The notes below the pieces were generated by a model that did not search any database, was not told where the DNA came from, and saw only the letters and a program-made list of their open reading frames with translations. Shown here in pieces: positions 1 through 8,403 of a stretch of 64,000 nt of DNA. The first letter of the stretch is position 1. The number at the start of each line of letters is the position of its first letter. Origin of the DNA: Streptomyces sp. CB02959 (GTDB taxonomy: Bacteria; Actinomycetota; Actinomycetes; Streptomycetales; Streptomycetaceae); the NCBI RefSeq assembly GCF_002803155.1, contig NZ_NNBP01000007.1, positions 211,535 through 275,534 on the forward strand, read 5' to 3'. The position numbers and the translations under genes are program-made.

Positions 1-454
1 CCTCGGTTGCCTCCAGCGGCACCCGGGCAGTGCGGACCCGGCTGCCCCAGCGCCTCGCCAGCCGCTCGGCGCCCATGGTTACGGCCCCGTAGCCGTGGTC
101 CGTGACGATGATCTCCCCGCCGCGGCGGGGGGTGAGGCAGGCGTACACGACGCTGATGCCGGCGCTCGCATTCGGCACCAGGGCCAGGTCGTCGGGGGCG
201 ACCTTGAGGAAGTCCGCGAGCTCGACCCGGGCGGCGGAGATCCGCCGCGGCAGCGCCGGGAACCATACGACCGGGGCGCTTTCCATCTCCGCGCGCAGCT
301 GGTCCTGCAGCTTCTGCGCCACCAGGGGAACCGCCCCGAACGAACCGTGGTTCAGGTGTCTCAGGGAGGGGTCCAGCGACCACGCCGCGGCCGCGGGCCG
401 GCCGTCGGCCAGCAGCAGGGGGCGCGGAGCGGTGGCGACCTCGGTCTCGTTCAT
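1..454 (-). CDS. class V aminotransferase, isopenicillin-N-epimerase-like (N-terminal part)
   Basis: A minus-strand frame opens with ATG at 454-452 and runs off the left edge, giving about 151 residues. The start reads MNETEVATAPRPLL, and around residue 33 comes HLNHGSFGAVP, the N-terminal hallmark of the CefD/isopenicillin N epimerase branch of class V PLP enzymes. A later LVPNASAGISVVY segment fits the cofactor-phosphate region. The PLP lysine would lie beyond the window. Family members act as epimerases, cysteine desulfurase-like enzymes or aminotransferases, so the substrate cannot be named. The gene diverges from the GntR gene at 672. Confidence 0.8.
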   Translation of the reverse strand, partial: MNETEVATAPRPLLLADGRPAAAAWSLDPSLRHLNHGSFGAVPLVAQKLQDQLRAEMESAPVVWFPALPRRISAARVELADFLKVAPDDLALVPNASAGISVVYACLTPRRGGEIIVTDHGYGAVTMGAERLARRWGSRVRTARVPLEATE

Positions 455-504
455 ACGACCCCACATCTGCCGGACCTGAGCGCCTGGGGACATCAGACAG
501 GCGC

Positions 505-566
505 CAAGAGACATATGACGAATCGTCATCCTGGCACGTGTCTGTGGGGCGAACAAGAGACATGTG
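505..566. promoter_or_regulatory. divergent regulatory region with a 15-bp palindrome and a direct repeat
   Basis: Between the aminotransferase and the GntR gene, 515-529 reads ATGACGAATCGTCAT, a perfect 7-bp inverted repeat around one base. The words CAAGAGACATATG (505-517) and CAAGAGACATGTG (554-566) form a direct repeat 49 bp apart. The layout suggests an operator for a dimeric regulator, perhaps the GntR encoded at 672. Which protein binds is inference. Confidence 0.5.
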
Positions 567-671
567 GGCAGATTTATCGGATGAATTTCAGCTTTCGCCT
601 TTAAGTATCTGATGACTCGCTAAGGTGATCGAGGGTCGGTGGCATCGCCGCCCTGTCAGGGGAGGAGTCGG

Positions 672-1391
672 ATGTCCGCAGTCGACAAGGCGTTCCAGGG
701 CCTACGGCACATGATCGCGACGGGCCGCCTCGGCGCTGGCGAGCGCATCCCCTCGGAGGGTGAACTCTGCGAAGAACTGGGCGTCTCGCGGGGGTCGTTG
801 CGCGAAGCCGTGCGGATGCTCGCCGCCCTGGGCGTCGTAGAGCCGCGGCAGGGCTCCGGCACATATGTCTCCCAGCTCAGGCCCGAAGACATCATCGGCA
901 GCTTGTCGCTGACCTTCGAACTTCTCCCGCTGACCGGCCTGTTGGAGGTCTATGAGATCAGGCGCGTCCTCGAAGCCCACGTCGCGGCGCAGGCCGCGGC
1001 ACGCTGTACGCCGGAGACGGTGCGGACGCTGTTCTCGCTCATCGAGGCCATGGAGGCAATCGACGACCCCGCCGAGGCCACCGAACTCGACCACCGCTTC
1101 CACGCGGAGATCGCCCTGGCAGGCGGCAACCCCACCCTGGACTCCCTGCTGTCGGTCTTCCGCGCCCGCTCCCGCAAATACCAGGTCTTCACCCTCCCCG
1201 AGGGGCCCGAGCTGCGCCGCAAGAGCGACGAGGACCACCGCATTCTGGCCACCGCCATCGCCGATCGCGACCCCGTCGCCGCAGCCGGCGTCGCACAGGC
1301 CCACATCGCCCAGACGGAGCGGTGGCTGCGTGCCTTCATGCCTCCTGCAGAGGAGGACACCCTAACTGACCGCACGGAGGGTCGTGCGTGA
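672..1391 (+). CDS. FCD-type GntR family transcriptional regulator
   Basis: 239 residues. Residues 1-70 form a GntR winged helix (GERIPSEGELCEELGVSRGSLREAVRML, then the wing GSGTYVSQL). The rest is an all-helical FCD ligand domain with the typical LLEVYEIRRVLE, DHRFHAEIA and DEDHRILATAI segments that carry metal-binding Asp/His residues. ATG at 672 is preferred over the upstream in-frame codon at 639 because GGAGGAG lies just before it. It stands upstream of a solo sugar-binding lipoprotein gene and resembles the GntR at 2903-3619, so it probably responds to a sugar acid or related ligand of the same pathway. The ligand is unknown. Confidence 0.88.
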   Translation: MSAVDKAFQGLRHMIATGRLGAGERIPSEGELCEELGVSRGSLREAVRMLAALGVVEPRQGSGTYVSQLRPEDIIGSLSLTFELLPLTGLLEVYEIRRVLEAHVAAQAAARCTPETVRTLFSLIEAMEAIDDPAEATELDHRFHAEIALAGGNPTLDSLLSVFRARSRKYQVFTLPEGPELRRKSDEDHRILATAIADRDPVAAAGVAQAHIAQTERWLRAFMPPAEEDTLTDRTEGRA

Positions 1392-1810
1392 GCTCGGGCC
1401 GGTCGTCGTAGGCGAGGAGCCGTCGGCGGCAGGCGATGCATCGGAGGTCACCGCCAGGAGACCCCCTCAGGTGCGATGACACGCATGGCCATGCAAGATC
1501 TGTGCCATAGTTCCCAGGCGAGCGAAAGGGCCCAATCGGCCACCTTTTGTGGTCCCATCGCGCACATCTGCGGTGGGGGCCTGTCGCCAGAGGCAATGCA
1601 GCAGAATCGCCCTCGACGCCGAGAGAACCTCGCTTTAATTGCCGGTGCATTCTGAGTGACCTTGCTGGTTGTCTCCTCTCGGCACATGTGACGTGAGACC
1701 CGCAACCCACAACCGAACGTTCAGAATGGCCCGGCCCCGAAATCCGATGCGGTCCCGCCGGGCCTGAGACAAGCCTCCGCAGTTGACTCCGGACCAGGAG
1801 AGAACACGCA
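1392..1810. promoter_or_regulatory. 419-bp leader region of the solo sugar-binding protein gene
   Basis: No convincing gene lies here. It holds a perfect 12-bp palindrome GCATGGCCATGC (1483-1494) and GAACGTTC (1715-1722) about 90 bp before the lipoprotein start. No exact FCD-type TNGTNNNACNA site was seen. It probably carries the promoter of the gene at 1811; no clear -35/-10 pair was picked. Confidence 0.35.
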
Positions 1811-2857
1811 ATGCAGATCACCCGTCGTCGCCCCACCCACGCTGTCGCCGCCGTGCTCGTCCTGGCAGCGTCCGCCACTGCCTGCGGCGGCGCCAGCGAT
1901 AACGCAACCGGCTCAGGCGTCGACAAGAAGCCGGCCATAGGCATCGACCTGCCGCGTTCCGATTCCGACTTCTGGTATGCCTACGCGCAGTACCTCAGGA
2001 ACGACATCGGCTCCAATGGCGTCAACGCCCTGTCGCTGAGCAACTCGCAGTACGACGCGGCCAACCTGGCCGCCGACGTCCGGGCGTTCGAGAACCTTGG
2101 GGCGAAGGCCATCGTCATGGCCCCACAGGACACCGCCATCGCCTCGATCCTCGAAAGGCTGGCGGCGAAAAAAATCCCGGTGGTCAGCGTCGACACCCGG
2201 CCGGACAAGGGCCAGGTCTACATGGTGGTCCGCGCCGACAACCGGGCCTACGGCACCAAGGCCTGTGAGTTCTTGGGCAAGCAGCTGGGCGGCAAGGGGA
2301 AGGTCGCCGAGTTGCAGGGCGCGCTGGACTCGATCAACGGCCGTGATCGCTCCGAGGCGTTCGCGGAGTGTATGAAGACGAAGTTCCCGAAAATCCAGAT
2401 CTTCGAGCTCGCCACGGACTGGAAGGGCGACGTCGCCGCCGCCAAACTGCGGACGCTGCTCACGGAGAACCCTGACCTGGACGGCATCTACATGCAGGCC
2501 GGCGGCGTGTTCCTCCAGCCGACGCTGGCACTGCTCCAGGAGAAGGGGCTGCTCAAGCCGGCCGGCAAGGACGGGCACATCTCCATCGTCTCCAACGACG
2601 GCACCCCGCAGGAGTTGGCCGCGATCCACACGGGGAACATCGACGCAACCGTCTCTCAGCCCGCCGACCTCTACGCCAAGTACGCGCTCTATTACGCCGA
2701 AGCAGCAGCCGCGGGCAAGGAGTTCAAGCCGGGGGCGACCGACCACGACTCCACGATCACCAAGCTCCCCAACGGGCTGGAGGACCAACTGCCCGCCCAG
2801 CTGGTGACCAAGTCGAATGTGAACGACAAGTCGCTGTGGGGCAACAACGTCGGCTAG
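1811..2857 (+). CDS. sugar ABC transporter substrate-binding lipoprotein (solo copy)
   Basis: 348 residues. The N terminus has basic residues, a hydrophobic stretch and a lipobox-like ASATACGG with Cys about residue 25, so the protein is probably lipid-anchored outside the membrane. The rest follows the RbsB-type periplasmic-binding fold: a GVNALSLSNSQYD strand region, IVMAPQDTAI, VVSVDTRPDKG, SINGRDRSEAF, IVSNDGTPQE and ATVSQPADLYAKYAL. It is clearly paralogous to the protein at 3837. It has no adjacent ATPase or permease of its own and is followed by a convergent regulator, so it may feed the transporter at 4898-7448. AGGAG precedes the ATG. Confidence 0.88.
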   Translation: MQITRRRPTHAVAAVLVLAASATACGGASDNATGSGVDKKPAIGIDLPRSDSDFWYAYAQYLRNDIGSNGVNALSLSNSQYDAANLAADVRAFENLGAKAIVMAPQDTAIASILERLAAKKIPVVSVDTRPDKGQVYMVVRADNRAYGTKACEFLGKQLGGKGKVAELQGALDSINGRDRSEAFAECMKTKFPKIQIFELATDWKGDVAAAKLRTLLTENPDLDGIYMQAGGVFLQPTLALLQEKGLLKPAGKDGHISIVSNDGTPQELAAIHTGNIDATVSQPADLYAKYALYYAEAAAAGKEFKPGATDHDSTITKLPNGLEDQLPAQLVTKSNVNDKSLWGNNVG

Positions 2858-2902
2858 GACCGCGACCGGGGGAGCGAGGCCGATCCTGGTCGGCGTGCGC
2901 GA

Positions 2903-3619
2903 CTACCCGCCGGCCAGTTGGCTTTTCAGCCACCGTTCGACCCCTGCCACGTGCACGGAAGCCGCGACGCCCGCCGCTTCGGGATCGCGGTCGACCAGGG
3001 CTTCGTAGATCCGTGTGTGTTCGATGTGGGTCCGTTCGAAGGCGCCCTCCTCCTCGTAGCCGCGCCACACCCGCGTGCGGAGCGTCTGCGAGGAGAGCCC
3101 TTCGAGGATCGCCGCCATCGACTCGTTGCCCGCGGCCCTCGCGATCACTCGGTGGAAGGCGACGTCGTGCGCGAGGATCTCCTCCGGGTCGGTGCTCACC
3201 CGCATCGCCTCAAGGTGCTGCTCCACCTCGGCAAGGTGCTCCGCGTCGATGCGCGCGGCGGCGAGGGATGTCACGCTGGACTCCAGTACCCGGCGCACTT
3301 CCAGGAGTTCGAGCAGCCGTGGGCCCGGCGAGAGGACCGCGACGGCACCGAAGGTCTCCAGGAGGTTGCCCGCCTCAAGCTGGGTGACATAGATACCCGA
3401 GCCGTGTCGGGCCTCCAGTACGCCCATGGCGGTCAGGGCGCGGACCGCCTCGCGCATCGAGCTGCGGGAGATCCCCAGTTGAGCCGCGAACTCGCGTTCC
3501 GTGGGGAGGCGTTGCCCCGGCTCCAGGAGCCCCTCCCCGATCATTGATTTGATCTGGTCGATGGCGCGCTGCGTCACCGTTTCCTTCGGTGCATCCGTCC
3601 GCTTCGCATCTGTCTCCAC
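2903..3619 (-). CDS. FCD-type GntR regulator of the adjacent sugar operon
   Basis: 238 residues. The winged helix at residues 15-85 reads EPGQRLPTEREFAAQLGIS, then SSMREAVRALTAMGVLE and HGSGIYVTQL. The FCD domain shows LLELLEVRRVLESSV, HDVAFHRVIARAAGN and EHTRIYEALVDRD. It is transcribed divergently from the sugar-binding gene at 3837 and converges on the one ending at 2857. An exact FCD/GntR operator sits between it and its divergent partner, so autoregulation and control of the transport-catabolic operon are likely (inference). Confidence 0.88.
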   Translation of the reverse strand: METDAKRTDAPKETVTQRAIDQIKSMIGEGLLEPGQRLPTEREFAAQLGISRSSMREAVRALTAMGVLEARHGSGIYVTQLEAGNLLETFGAVAVLSPGPRLLELLEVRRVLESSVTSLAAARIDAEHLAEVEQHLEAMRVSTDPEEILAHDVAFHRVIARAAGNESMAAILEGLSSQTLRTRVWRGYEEEGAFERTHIEHTRIYEALVDRDPEAAGVAASVHVAGVERWLKSQLAGG

Positions 3620-3659
3620 TTACGCCTCCCTGGTTCGCTGCGCGGAGTCTAGCTCCACG

Positions 3660-3674
3660 AGTGGTCGGACCACT
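3660..3674. promoter_or_regulatory. GntR/FCD operator, perfect palindrome
   Basis: AGTGGTCGGACCACT is a 7-bp perfect inverted repeat with one central base. Its core TGGTCGGACCA (3662-3672) matches the TNGTNNNACNA operator form known for FadR/FCD-subfamily GntR proteins. It lies 41 bp upstream of the divergent GntR start, so it probably overlaps that gene's promoter. Confidence 0.72.
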
Positions 3675-3710
3675 ACGGCTTCTTCTGGCTGAAAAACCGT
3701 CAAGATCCTA

Positions 3711-3740
3711 TTGACAGCGCTGAATGGTCCGATGAATAGT
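3711..3740 (+). promoter_or_regulatory. probable sigma-HrdB promoter of the sugar operon
   Basis: TTGACA at 3711-3716 is a consensus -35. AATAGT at 3735-3740, 18 bp on, is a plausible -10. The spacer contains TGGTCCGATGA (3725-3735), a degenerate copy of the FCD operator at 3660-3674, which would allow repression by blocking polymerase. The first gene starts at 3837, leaving a leader of about 90 nt. Confidence 0.5.
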
Positions 3741-3836
3741 CGTGCACTGCCGGTGAAGCGACCCGGCCGTTCATCTCCTTTGCATCCTGCAAATCCCCAT
3801 GACTCAGCGCAGTGCCATCGGTGAGGAGCCGCAGCT

Positions 3837-4901
3837 ATGGCCGGCAAGACTCTGAGAATCCCTTCGCGGGCAGCCCGAGCGGCGGCCACGGCCGCCTGTG
3901 CCGCTCTCGCTCTCACGGCGTGCGGAAGCACGAAAGACGCCGCCTCGTCCGGCGGCGCAGGAGGCGGGGAGGGCAAGGTCGGCGTAGTGCTGCCGCTGCT
4001 CACGTCGCCGTTCTGGCAGGCGTACAACGATTACGTGCCGAAGATGGCGACGTCGCAGGGTGTGGACGCGCTGAAGACGGTGAACTCCAACAGCGACCCG
4101 GCCCAGCAGATCACCGACATCAACAACCAGCTCAACCAGGGTGTCAAGGGTCTTGTGGTGGCCCCGCTGGACAGTGCCGCGGTCTCCGCGGGCCTGGACC
4201 AGGCCGAGCGCAAGGGCGTCCCGGTGGTCGCCGTGGACGTCGCCCCGGACAAGGGCAAGGTCGCCATGGTCGTACGGGCGAACAACAAGGCGTACGGCGA
4301 GAAGGCCTGCGAGTACCTGGGCAAGACGGCCAAGTCCGGCAAAGTCGTGCAGATCATGGGTGATCTCGCCTCGGTCAACGGGCGTGAACGCTCCGAGGCG
4401 TTCCGGGCCTGCGTCCAGAAGAACTACCCCGACCTGAAGGTCCTGGAGATTCCCGCGAAGTGGGAGTCCGACACGGCCGCCGCCAAGCTGGACACGCTCC
4501 TGAACGCCGACCCCGACATCAAGGGCATCTACCTCCAGGCCGGCGGCGTCTACCTGGCACCGACCCTGCAGACCCTCAAGTCCAAGGGGATGCTGAAGAA
4601 GGCGGGCGAGCAGGGGCACATCGCGATCGTCTCGAACGACGGCATCCCGCAGGAGTTCGAAGCCATCCGCCAGGGCCAGATCGACGCCACCGTCTCCCAG
4701 CCGGCGGACGCGTACGCCAAGTACGCCATGTTCTACATCAAAGCCGCCATGAAGGGAGAGACGTTCAAGCCCGGACCGACGGACCACGACTCGACCATCG
4801 TCAAGCTGCCCAACGGCGTGCTCGAAGACCAACTGGCGGCGCCCCTGGTCACCAAGGCCAACGTCGGTGACCCCAAGCTGTGGGGAAACACGGTCAAGTG
4901 A
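3837..4901 (+). CDS. sugar ABC transporter substrate-binding lipoprotein
   Basis: 354 residues. A lipoprotein signal ends in the lipobox LALTACGS with Cys about residue 29, followed by a Gly/Ser-rich linker. The RbsB-like domain shows GVVLPLLTSPFWQAY, GLVVAPLDSAAV, PVVAVDVAPDKGK, ASVNGRERSEAF, IVSNDGIPQEF and ATVSQPADAYAKYAM. It captures a sugar outside the cell for the transporter encoded by the next two genes. Its TGA (4899-4901) overlaps the GTG of the ATPase gene. From the catabolic genes downstream, L-fucose or a close aldose is the likely ligand (inference). Confidence 0.9.
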   Translation: MAGKTLRIPSRAARAAATAACAALALTACGSTKDAASSGGAGGGEGKVGVVLPLLTSPFWQAYNDYVPKMATSQGVDALKTVNSNSDPAQQITDINNQLNQGVKGLVVAPLDSAAVSAGLDQAERKGVPVVAVDVAPDKGKVAMVVRANNKAYGEKACEYLGKTAKSGKVVQIMGDLASVNGRERSEAFRACVQKNYPDLKVLEIPAKWESDTAAAKLDTLLNADPDIKGIYLQAGGVYLAPTLQTLKSKGMLKKAGEQGHIAIVSNDGIPQEFEAIRQGQIDATVSQPADAYAKYAMFYIKAAMKGETFKPGPTDHDSTIVKLPNGVLEDQLAAPLVTKANVGDPKLWGNTVK

Positions 4902-6418
4902 GCTCCGTTGAAACCATGACCCGCCCGCTGGTCGCCGCCGAGGGCATCGTCAAGCGCTACGGCCCCACCGTGGCGCTGGGCGACGGCCGGCTGACCGTCG
5001 TGCCCGGTGAGTCCCACGCCCTGGTCGGCCGCAACGGCGCCGGCAAATCCACTCTGGTTTCGATCCTCACCGGACTGCAGGCCCCCGACGCGGGCACGGT
5101 GAGCTTCGACGGGGAAGCGGCACCGCCGCTCTCCGACCGCGATGCCTGGCGCCGCAAGGTCGCCTGTGTCTACCAGAAGCCCACCGTCGTCCCCGGCCTC
5201 ACGGTCGCCGAGAACCTCTTCATCAACCGGCAGCCAACCGGCAGGGGAGGCTTCATCAGCTGGCGCCGCATGCAGGCCCGGGCCGTCGAACTCCTCGACA
5301 CCTGGGACGTACGCGTCGCACCCGACGCCGTCACCGCGGAGCTGAAGGTCGAAGACCGCCAACTCGTGGAGATTGCACGGGCGTTGAGCTTCGGTGCGCG
5401 CTTCATCGTCCTCGACGAGCCCACAGCGCAGCTGGACAACAGGGAGATCGAGCGGCTCTTCGACCGGATGCGCGGTCTGCAGGAGTCCGGGGTGACCTTC
5501 CTTTTCATCTCACACCATCTGCAGGAGGTGTACGAGGTCTGCCAGACGGTGACCGTGCTGCGCGACGCCCGGTGGATCACCACCGCGCCGGTGGCGGACC
5601 TGCCGCGCGCCGCCCTCGTCGAGGCCATGGCTGGTGAGGCGGTGGTGGACAGCGGTGCCGTCGCCCGCCCGGCCCCGCCCGCCGACGCGCCCATCCGTCT
5701 CGACGTACGCGGCCTCACCGGCGCCGGTGAGGTGTTCGTGGACGTGGACCTGACCATCCGCCGCGGTGAGGTGGTCGGCCTCGCGGGATCCAGCGGAAGC
5801 GGCAAGATCGAGCTGGCCGAGAGCCTCGCCGGACTGCACACCCCGACCGGGGGACAGGCAGAACTGGACGGCGCGAGGCTGCCGTTCGGTGACGTCTTTG
5901 CCGCCTTGCAGGCCGGTGTGGGCTGCGTACCCAGGGACCGGCACGAGCAAGGTCTCGTGTCCGGGATGACCATCGGCGACAACGCCACCATGAGCGTCCT
6001 CGATCGGCTCGGCCGATACGGCCTGGTGGGCACCGCGGCCAAGCGCTCCTTCGCCAGGGACCTCATCCAGCGTCTCGACATCCACGCCGAGGGCCCCGAG
6101 CAGCCGGTTTCCGACCTGTCCGGAGGCAACGCCCAGAAGGTCGTCATGGCCCGCGCCCTGGCCGGCGACCCCCGCCTCCTCGTCCTCATCAATCCGACCG
6201 CCGGCGTGGACGTGAAGTCCAAGGAGTCACTGCTCGCCCGGGTGGACAGCGCCCGCGACGACGGCACGGCGGTGCTCGTCGTCTCGGACGAGGTCGACGA
6301 CCTGCGGCGCTGCGACCGCGTCCTGGTGCTGTTCCACGGCCGCGTCGTCGCCGAGTACCCGGCCGGCTGGAACGACCACGAGCTGATCGCCTCGATCGAA
6401 GGAGTTGACCGTGGCTGA
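4898..6418 (+). CDS. sugar ABC transporter ATPase with two cassettes (RbsA/MglA type)
   Basis: 506 residues from the GTG that overlaps the previous stop; ATG at 4916 is an alternative. The first cassette has Walker A GRNGAGKST, Q-loop YQKP and Walker B FIVLDEPTAQL. The second has GSSGSGKIE as Walker A, the signature LSGGNAQKVVMARAL, and LLVLINPTAGVD where LDEPT is usual. As in other RbsA-type proteins one site looks degenerate, here to the point that the Walker B acidic pair of the second cassette is replaced. It acts at the inner face of the membrane with the permease at 6411. Confidence 0.92.
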   Translation: MSSVETMTRPLVAAEGIVKRYGPTVALGDGRLTVVPGESHALVGRNGAGKSTLVSILTGLQAPDAGTVSFDGEAAPPLSDRDAWRRKVACVYQKPTVVPGLTVAENLFINRQPTGRGGFISWRRMQARAVELLDTWDVRVAPDAVTAELKVEDRQLVEIARALSFGARFIVLDEPTAQLDNREIERLFDRMRGLQESGVTFLFISHHLQEVYEVCQTVTVLRDARWITTAPVADLPRAALVEAMAGEAVVDSGAVARPAPPADAPIRLDVRGLTGAGEVFVDVDLTIRRGEVVGLAGSSGSGKIELAESLAGLHTPTGGQAELDGARLPFGDVFAALQAGVGCVPRDRHEQGLVSGMTIGDNATMSVLDRLGRYGLVGTAAKRSFARDLIQRLDIHAEGPEQPVSDLSGGNAQKVVMARALAGDPRLLVLINPTAGVDVKSKESLLARVDSARDDGTAVLVVSDEVDDLRRCDRVLVLFHGRVVAEYPAGWNDHELIASIEGVDRG

Positions 6419-7448
6419 CACCCAGGCCCCGAACCTGCGGGCCACCACCGCCCCGCCCGCGGCCACCCCGCCGGGCACAACCAAGAACGTACTGCTGCGC
6501 AGGGCACGCGAGTTGGCCCTCGTGCCCGCGCTCCTCGCCCTGCTGGTCCTCGGCGCGGTGGTCAACGACTCCTTCCTCACCGAACGCAACCTCATCTCCA
6601 TCCTGGGTGCCTCGGCCGCGCTCGCCATGGTCGTGCTCGCCGAGTCCCTGGTGCTGATCACCGGGAAGTTCGACCTGTCCCTCGAATCGGTCGTCGGCAT
6701 CGCGCCCGCGCTCGGCGCGTTGCTCGTACTGCCCGCCGCCAGTGCCGGATTCGGCACCGAATGGCCGGTCGCCACGGGGCTGCTGGCGATCATGGTGGCC
6801 GGTGCGCTGGTCGGCGCCGTCAACGGGGTCCTGGTGGTGAAGCTCAAGCTCAACGCGTTCATCGTCACGCTCGCGATGCTGATCATCCTGCGCGGCCTGC
6901 TGGTCGGCGCGACCGAGGGCAAGACGCTCTTCGGCATGCAGGACGCCTTCTTCACCCTCGCGACCACCACCTTCCTCTCGGTTCCGATGTCGGTATGGGT
7001 GGCGGTGGCCGCTTTCGGGCTCGCCGGTCTGGTGCTCAAGTACCACCGCTGGGGACGGGCGTTGTACGCGATCGGCGGCAACCCGGACGCGGCCCGCGCC
7101 GCCGGCATCCGCGTCGACCGCGTGATGCTGGGAGTCTTCGTCGTCGCCGGTGTTCTCGCGGCGGTCGGTGGTCTGATGCAGACCGGCTACGTCGGCGCCA
7201 TCAACGCCAACCAGGGCCAGAACATGATCTTCACGGTGTTCGCGGCCGCGGTCATCGGCGGCATCAGCCTCGACGGCGGCAAAGGCACCATGTTCGGCGC
7301 CCTCACCGGCGTCCTGCTGCTCGGGGTCGTACAGAATCTGCTGACGCTCGCGCAGGTGCCGTCCTTCTGGATCCAGGCGATCTACGGCGGCATCATCCTC
7401 ATCGCCCTCATGATCGCCCGGGTCACCACCGGCCGCGCACAGGACTGA
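6411..7448 (+). CDS. sugar ABC transporter permease (RbsC type)
   Basis: 345 residues, with many hydrophobic segments (about 8-10 membrane helices) from residue 30 on. Family landmarks are SLVLITGKFDLSLESVVG, the GALVGAVNGVLVVKLKLNAFIVTLAM stretch, YAIGGNPDAARAAGI and VIGGISLDGGKGTMFG. GTG at 6411 follows GGAG by six bases and overlaps the ATPase stop by 8 nt, which fits tight coupling; TTG at 6405 is less likely. It forms the membrane channel for the sugar bound by the lipoprotein at 3837. Confidence 0.92.
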   Translation: MADTQAPNLRATTAPPAATPPGTTKNVLLRRARELALVPALLALLVLGAVVNDSFLTERNLISILGASAALAMVVLAESLVLITGKFDLSLESVVGIAPALGALLVLPAASAGFGTEWPVATGLLAIMVAGALVGAVNGVLVVKLKLNAFIVTLAMLIILRGLLVGATEGKTLFGMQDAFFTLATTTFLSVPMSVWVAVAAFGLAGLVLKYHRWGRALYAIGGNPDAARAAGIRVDRVMLGVFVVAGVLAAVGGLMQTGYVGAINANQGQNMIFTVFAAAVIGGISLDGGKGTMFGALTGVLLLGVVQNLLTLAQVPSFWIQAIYGGIILIALMIARVTTGRAQD

Positions 7449-7537
7449 ACCCGACCGCACTCGCGGGCCCGAAGGGGCCGCGTCGGCCCAAGCCCCCATG
7501 CCCGCGCACCACCCGCGCACCCAGCAAGGAGAACCCC

Positions 7538-8389
7538 GTGAAACTGCTGCGCCTGGGCGACCCCGGACGGGAGCGCCCTGCCCTCCTCGCCGATGACGGC
7601 CGGTTCCTGGACCTGTCCGGCCTCGCCGCCGACATCGACGGTGCCTTCTTCGCCTCCGGCGGACCGCAACGGGTCCGGGCCGCTGCCGAAGCCGGCGAGC
7701 TGCCGGAGCTGGACCCGGCCGGACTGCGCACCGGCGCTCCCGTCGCCCGTCCCGGCAAGGTCGTCTGTGTCGGCCTCAACTACCGCGACCACGCGACAGA
7801 GACGGGGGCGGCCATCCCCGAGCGGCCCGTGATCTTCATGAAGGACCCGGGCACGGTCGTCGGCCCGTACGACGAGGTGCTCATCCCGCGCGGGTCCACC
7901 CGGACCGACTGGGAGGTCGAGCTGGCCGTCGTCATCGGCGCCCGCGCCCGCTACCTGGACGGTGCGGAGGAGGCGCTGGACTGCGTGGCCGGGTACGCGG
8001 TCAGCCACGACGTGTCCGAGCGGGAGTTCCAGCTCGACTTCTCCCCGCAGTGGGATCTGGGCAAGTCCTGCGAGACCTTCAACCCGTTCGGGCCCTGGCT
8101 CGTCACCCCCGACGAGGTGGGCCGGCCGCAGTCGCTCGGCCTGCGGCTCGCCGTGAACGGCGAGATCAGGCAGGACGGCCACACCAAGGACATGATCTTC
8201 CCGGTCGGTTATCTCATCCACTACCTGAGCCAGTACATGGTCCTCGAACCCGGCGACGTGATCAACACCGGCACCCCGGCGGGCGTCGCCCTCGGCCTGC
8301 CCGGACAGCCCTATCTGCGTCCCGGCGACACCGTGGACCTGTCCATCGACGGTCTCGGCAGCCAGCGCCAGACCTTCGTCGCAGCGTGA
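7538..8389 (+). CDS. fumarylacetoacetate hydrolase family, probable 2,4-diketo-3-deoxy-L-fuconate hydrolase
   Basis: 283 residues. GTG at 7538 follows AAGGAGA. The FAH C-terminal domain shows [63 protein letters not shown] and [13 protein letters not shown], with the Glu/Asp metal ligands in place. Enzymes of this family cleave 2,4-diketo-3-deoxy sugar acids to pyruvate and a hydroxy acid; with fuconate the products would be pyruvate and L-lactate. Placement directly before an L-fuconate dehydratase homologue and a sugar-acid SDR supports this last step of the non-phosphorylative L-fucose route. Other FAH activities cannot be excluded by sequence alone. Confidence 0.82.
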   Translation: MKLLRLGDPGRERPALLADDGRFLDLSGLAADIDGAFFASGGPQRVRAAAEAGELPELDPAGLRTGAPVARPGKVVCVGLNYRDHATETGAAIPERPVIFMKDPGTVVGPYDEVLIPRGSTRTDWEVELAVVIGARARYLDGAEEALDCVAGYAVSHDVSEREFQLDFSPQWDLGKSCETFNPFGPWLVTPDEVGRPQSLGLRLAVNGEIRQDGHTKDMIFPVGYLIHYLSQYMVLEPGDVINTGTPAGVALGLPGQPYLRPGDTVDLSIDGLGSQRQTFVAA

Positions 8390-8403
8390 CGCCCGTGAAA
8401 CCC

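Noticed and set aside
6189..7520. Long minus-strand frame opposite the permease
   Set aside because: It is antisense to a clear ABC permease, rich in Asp/Gly/Arg/His low-complexity sequence, and has no RBS: a GC-bias shadow.
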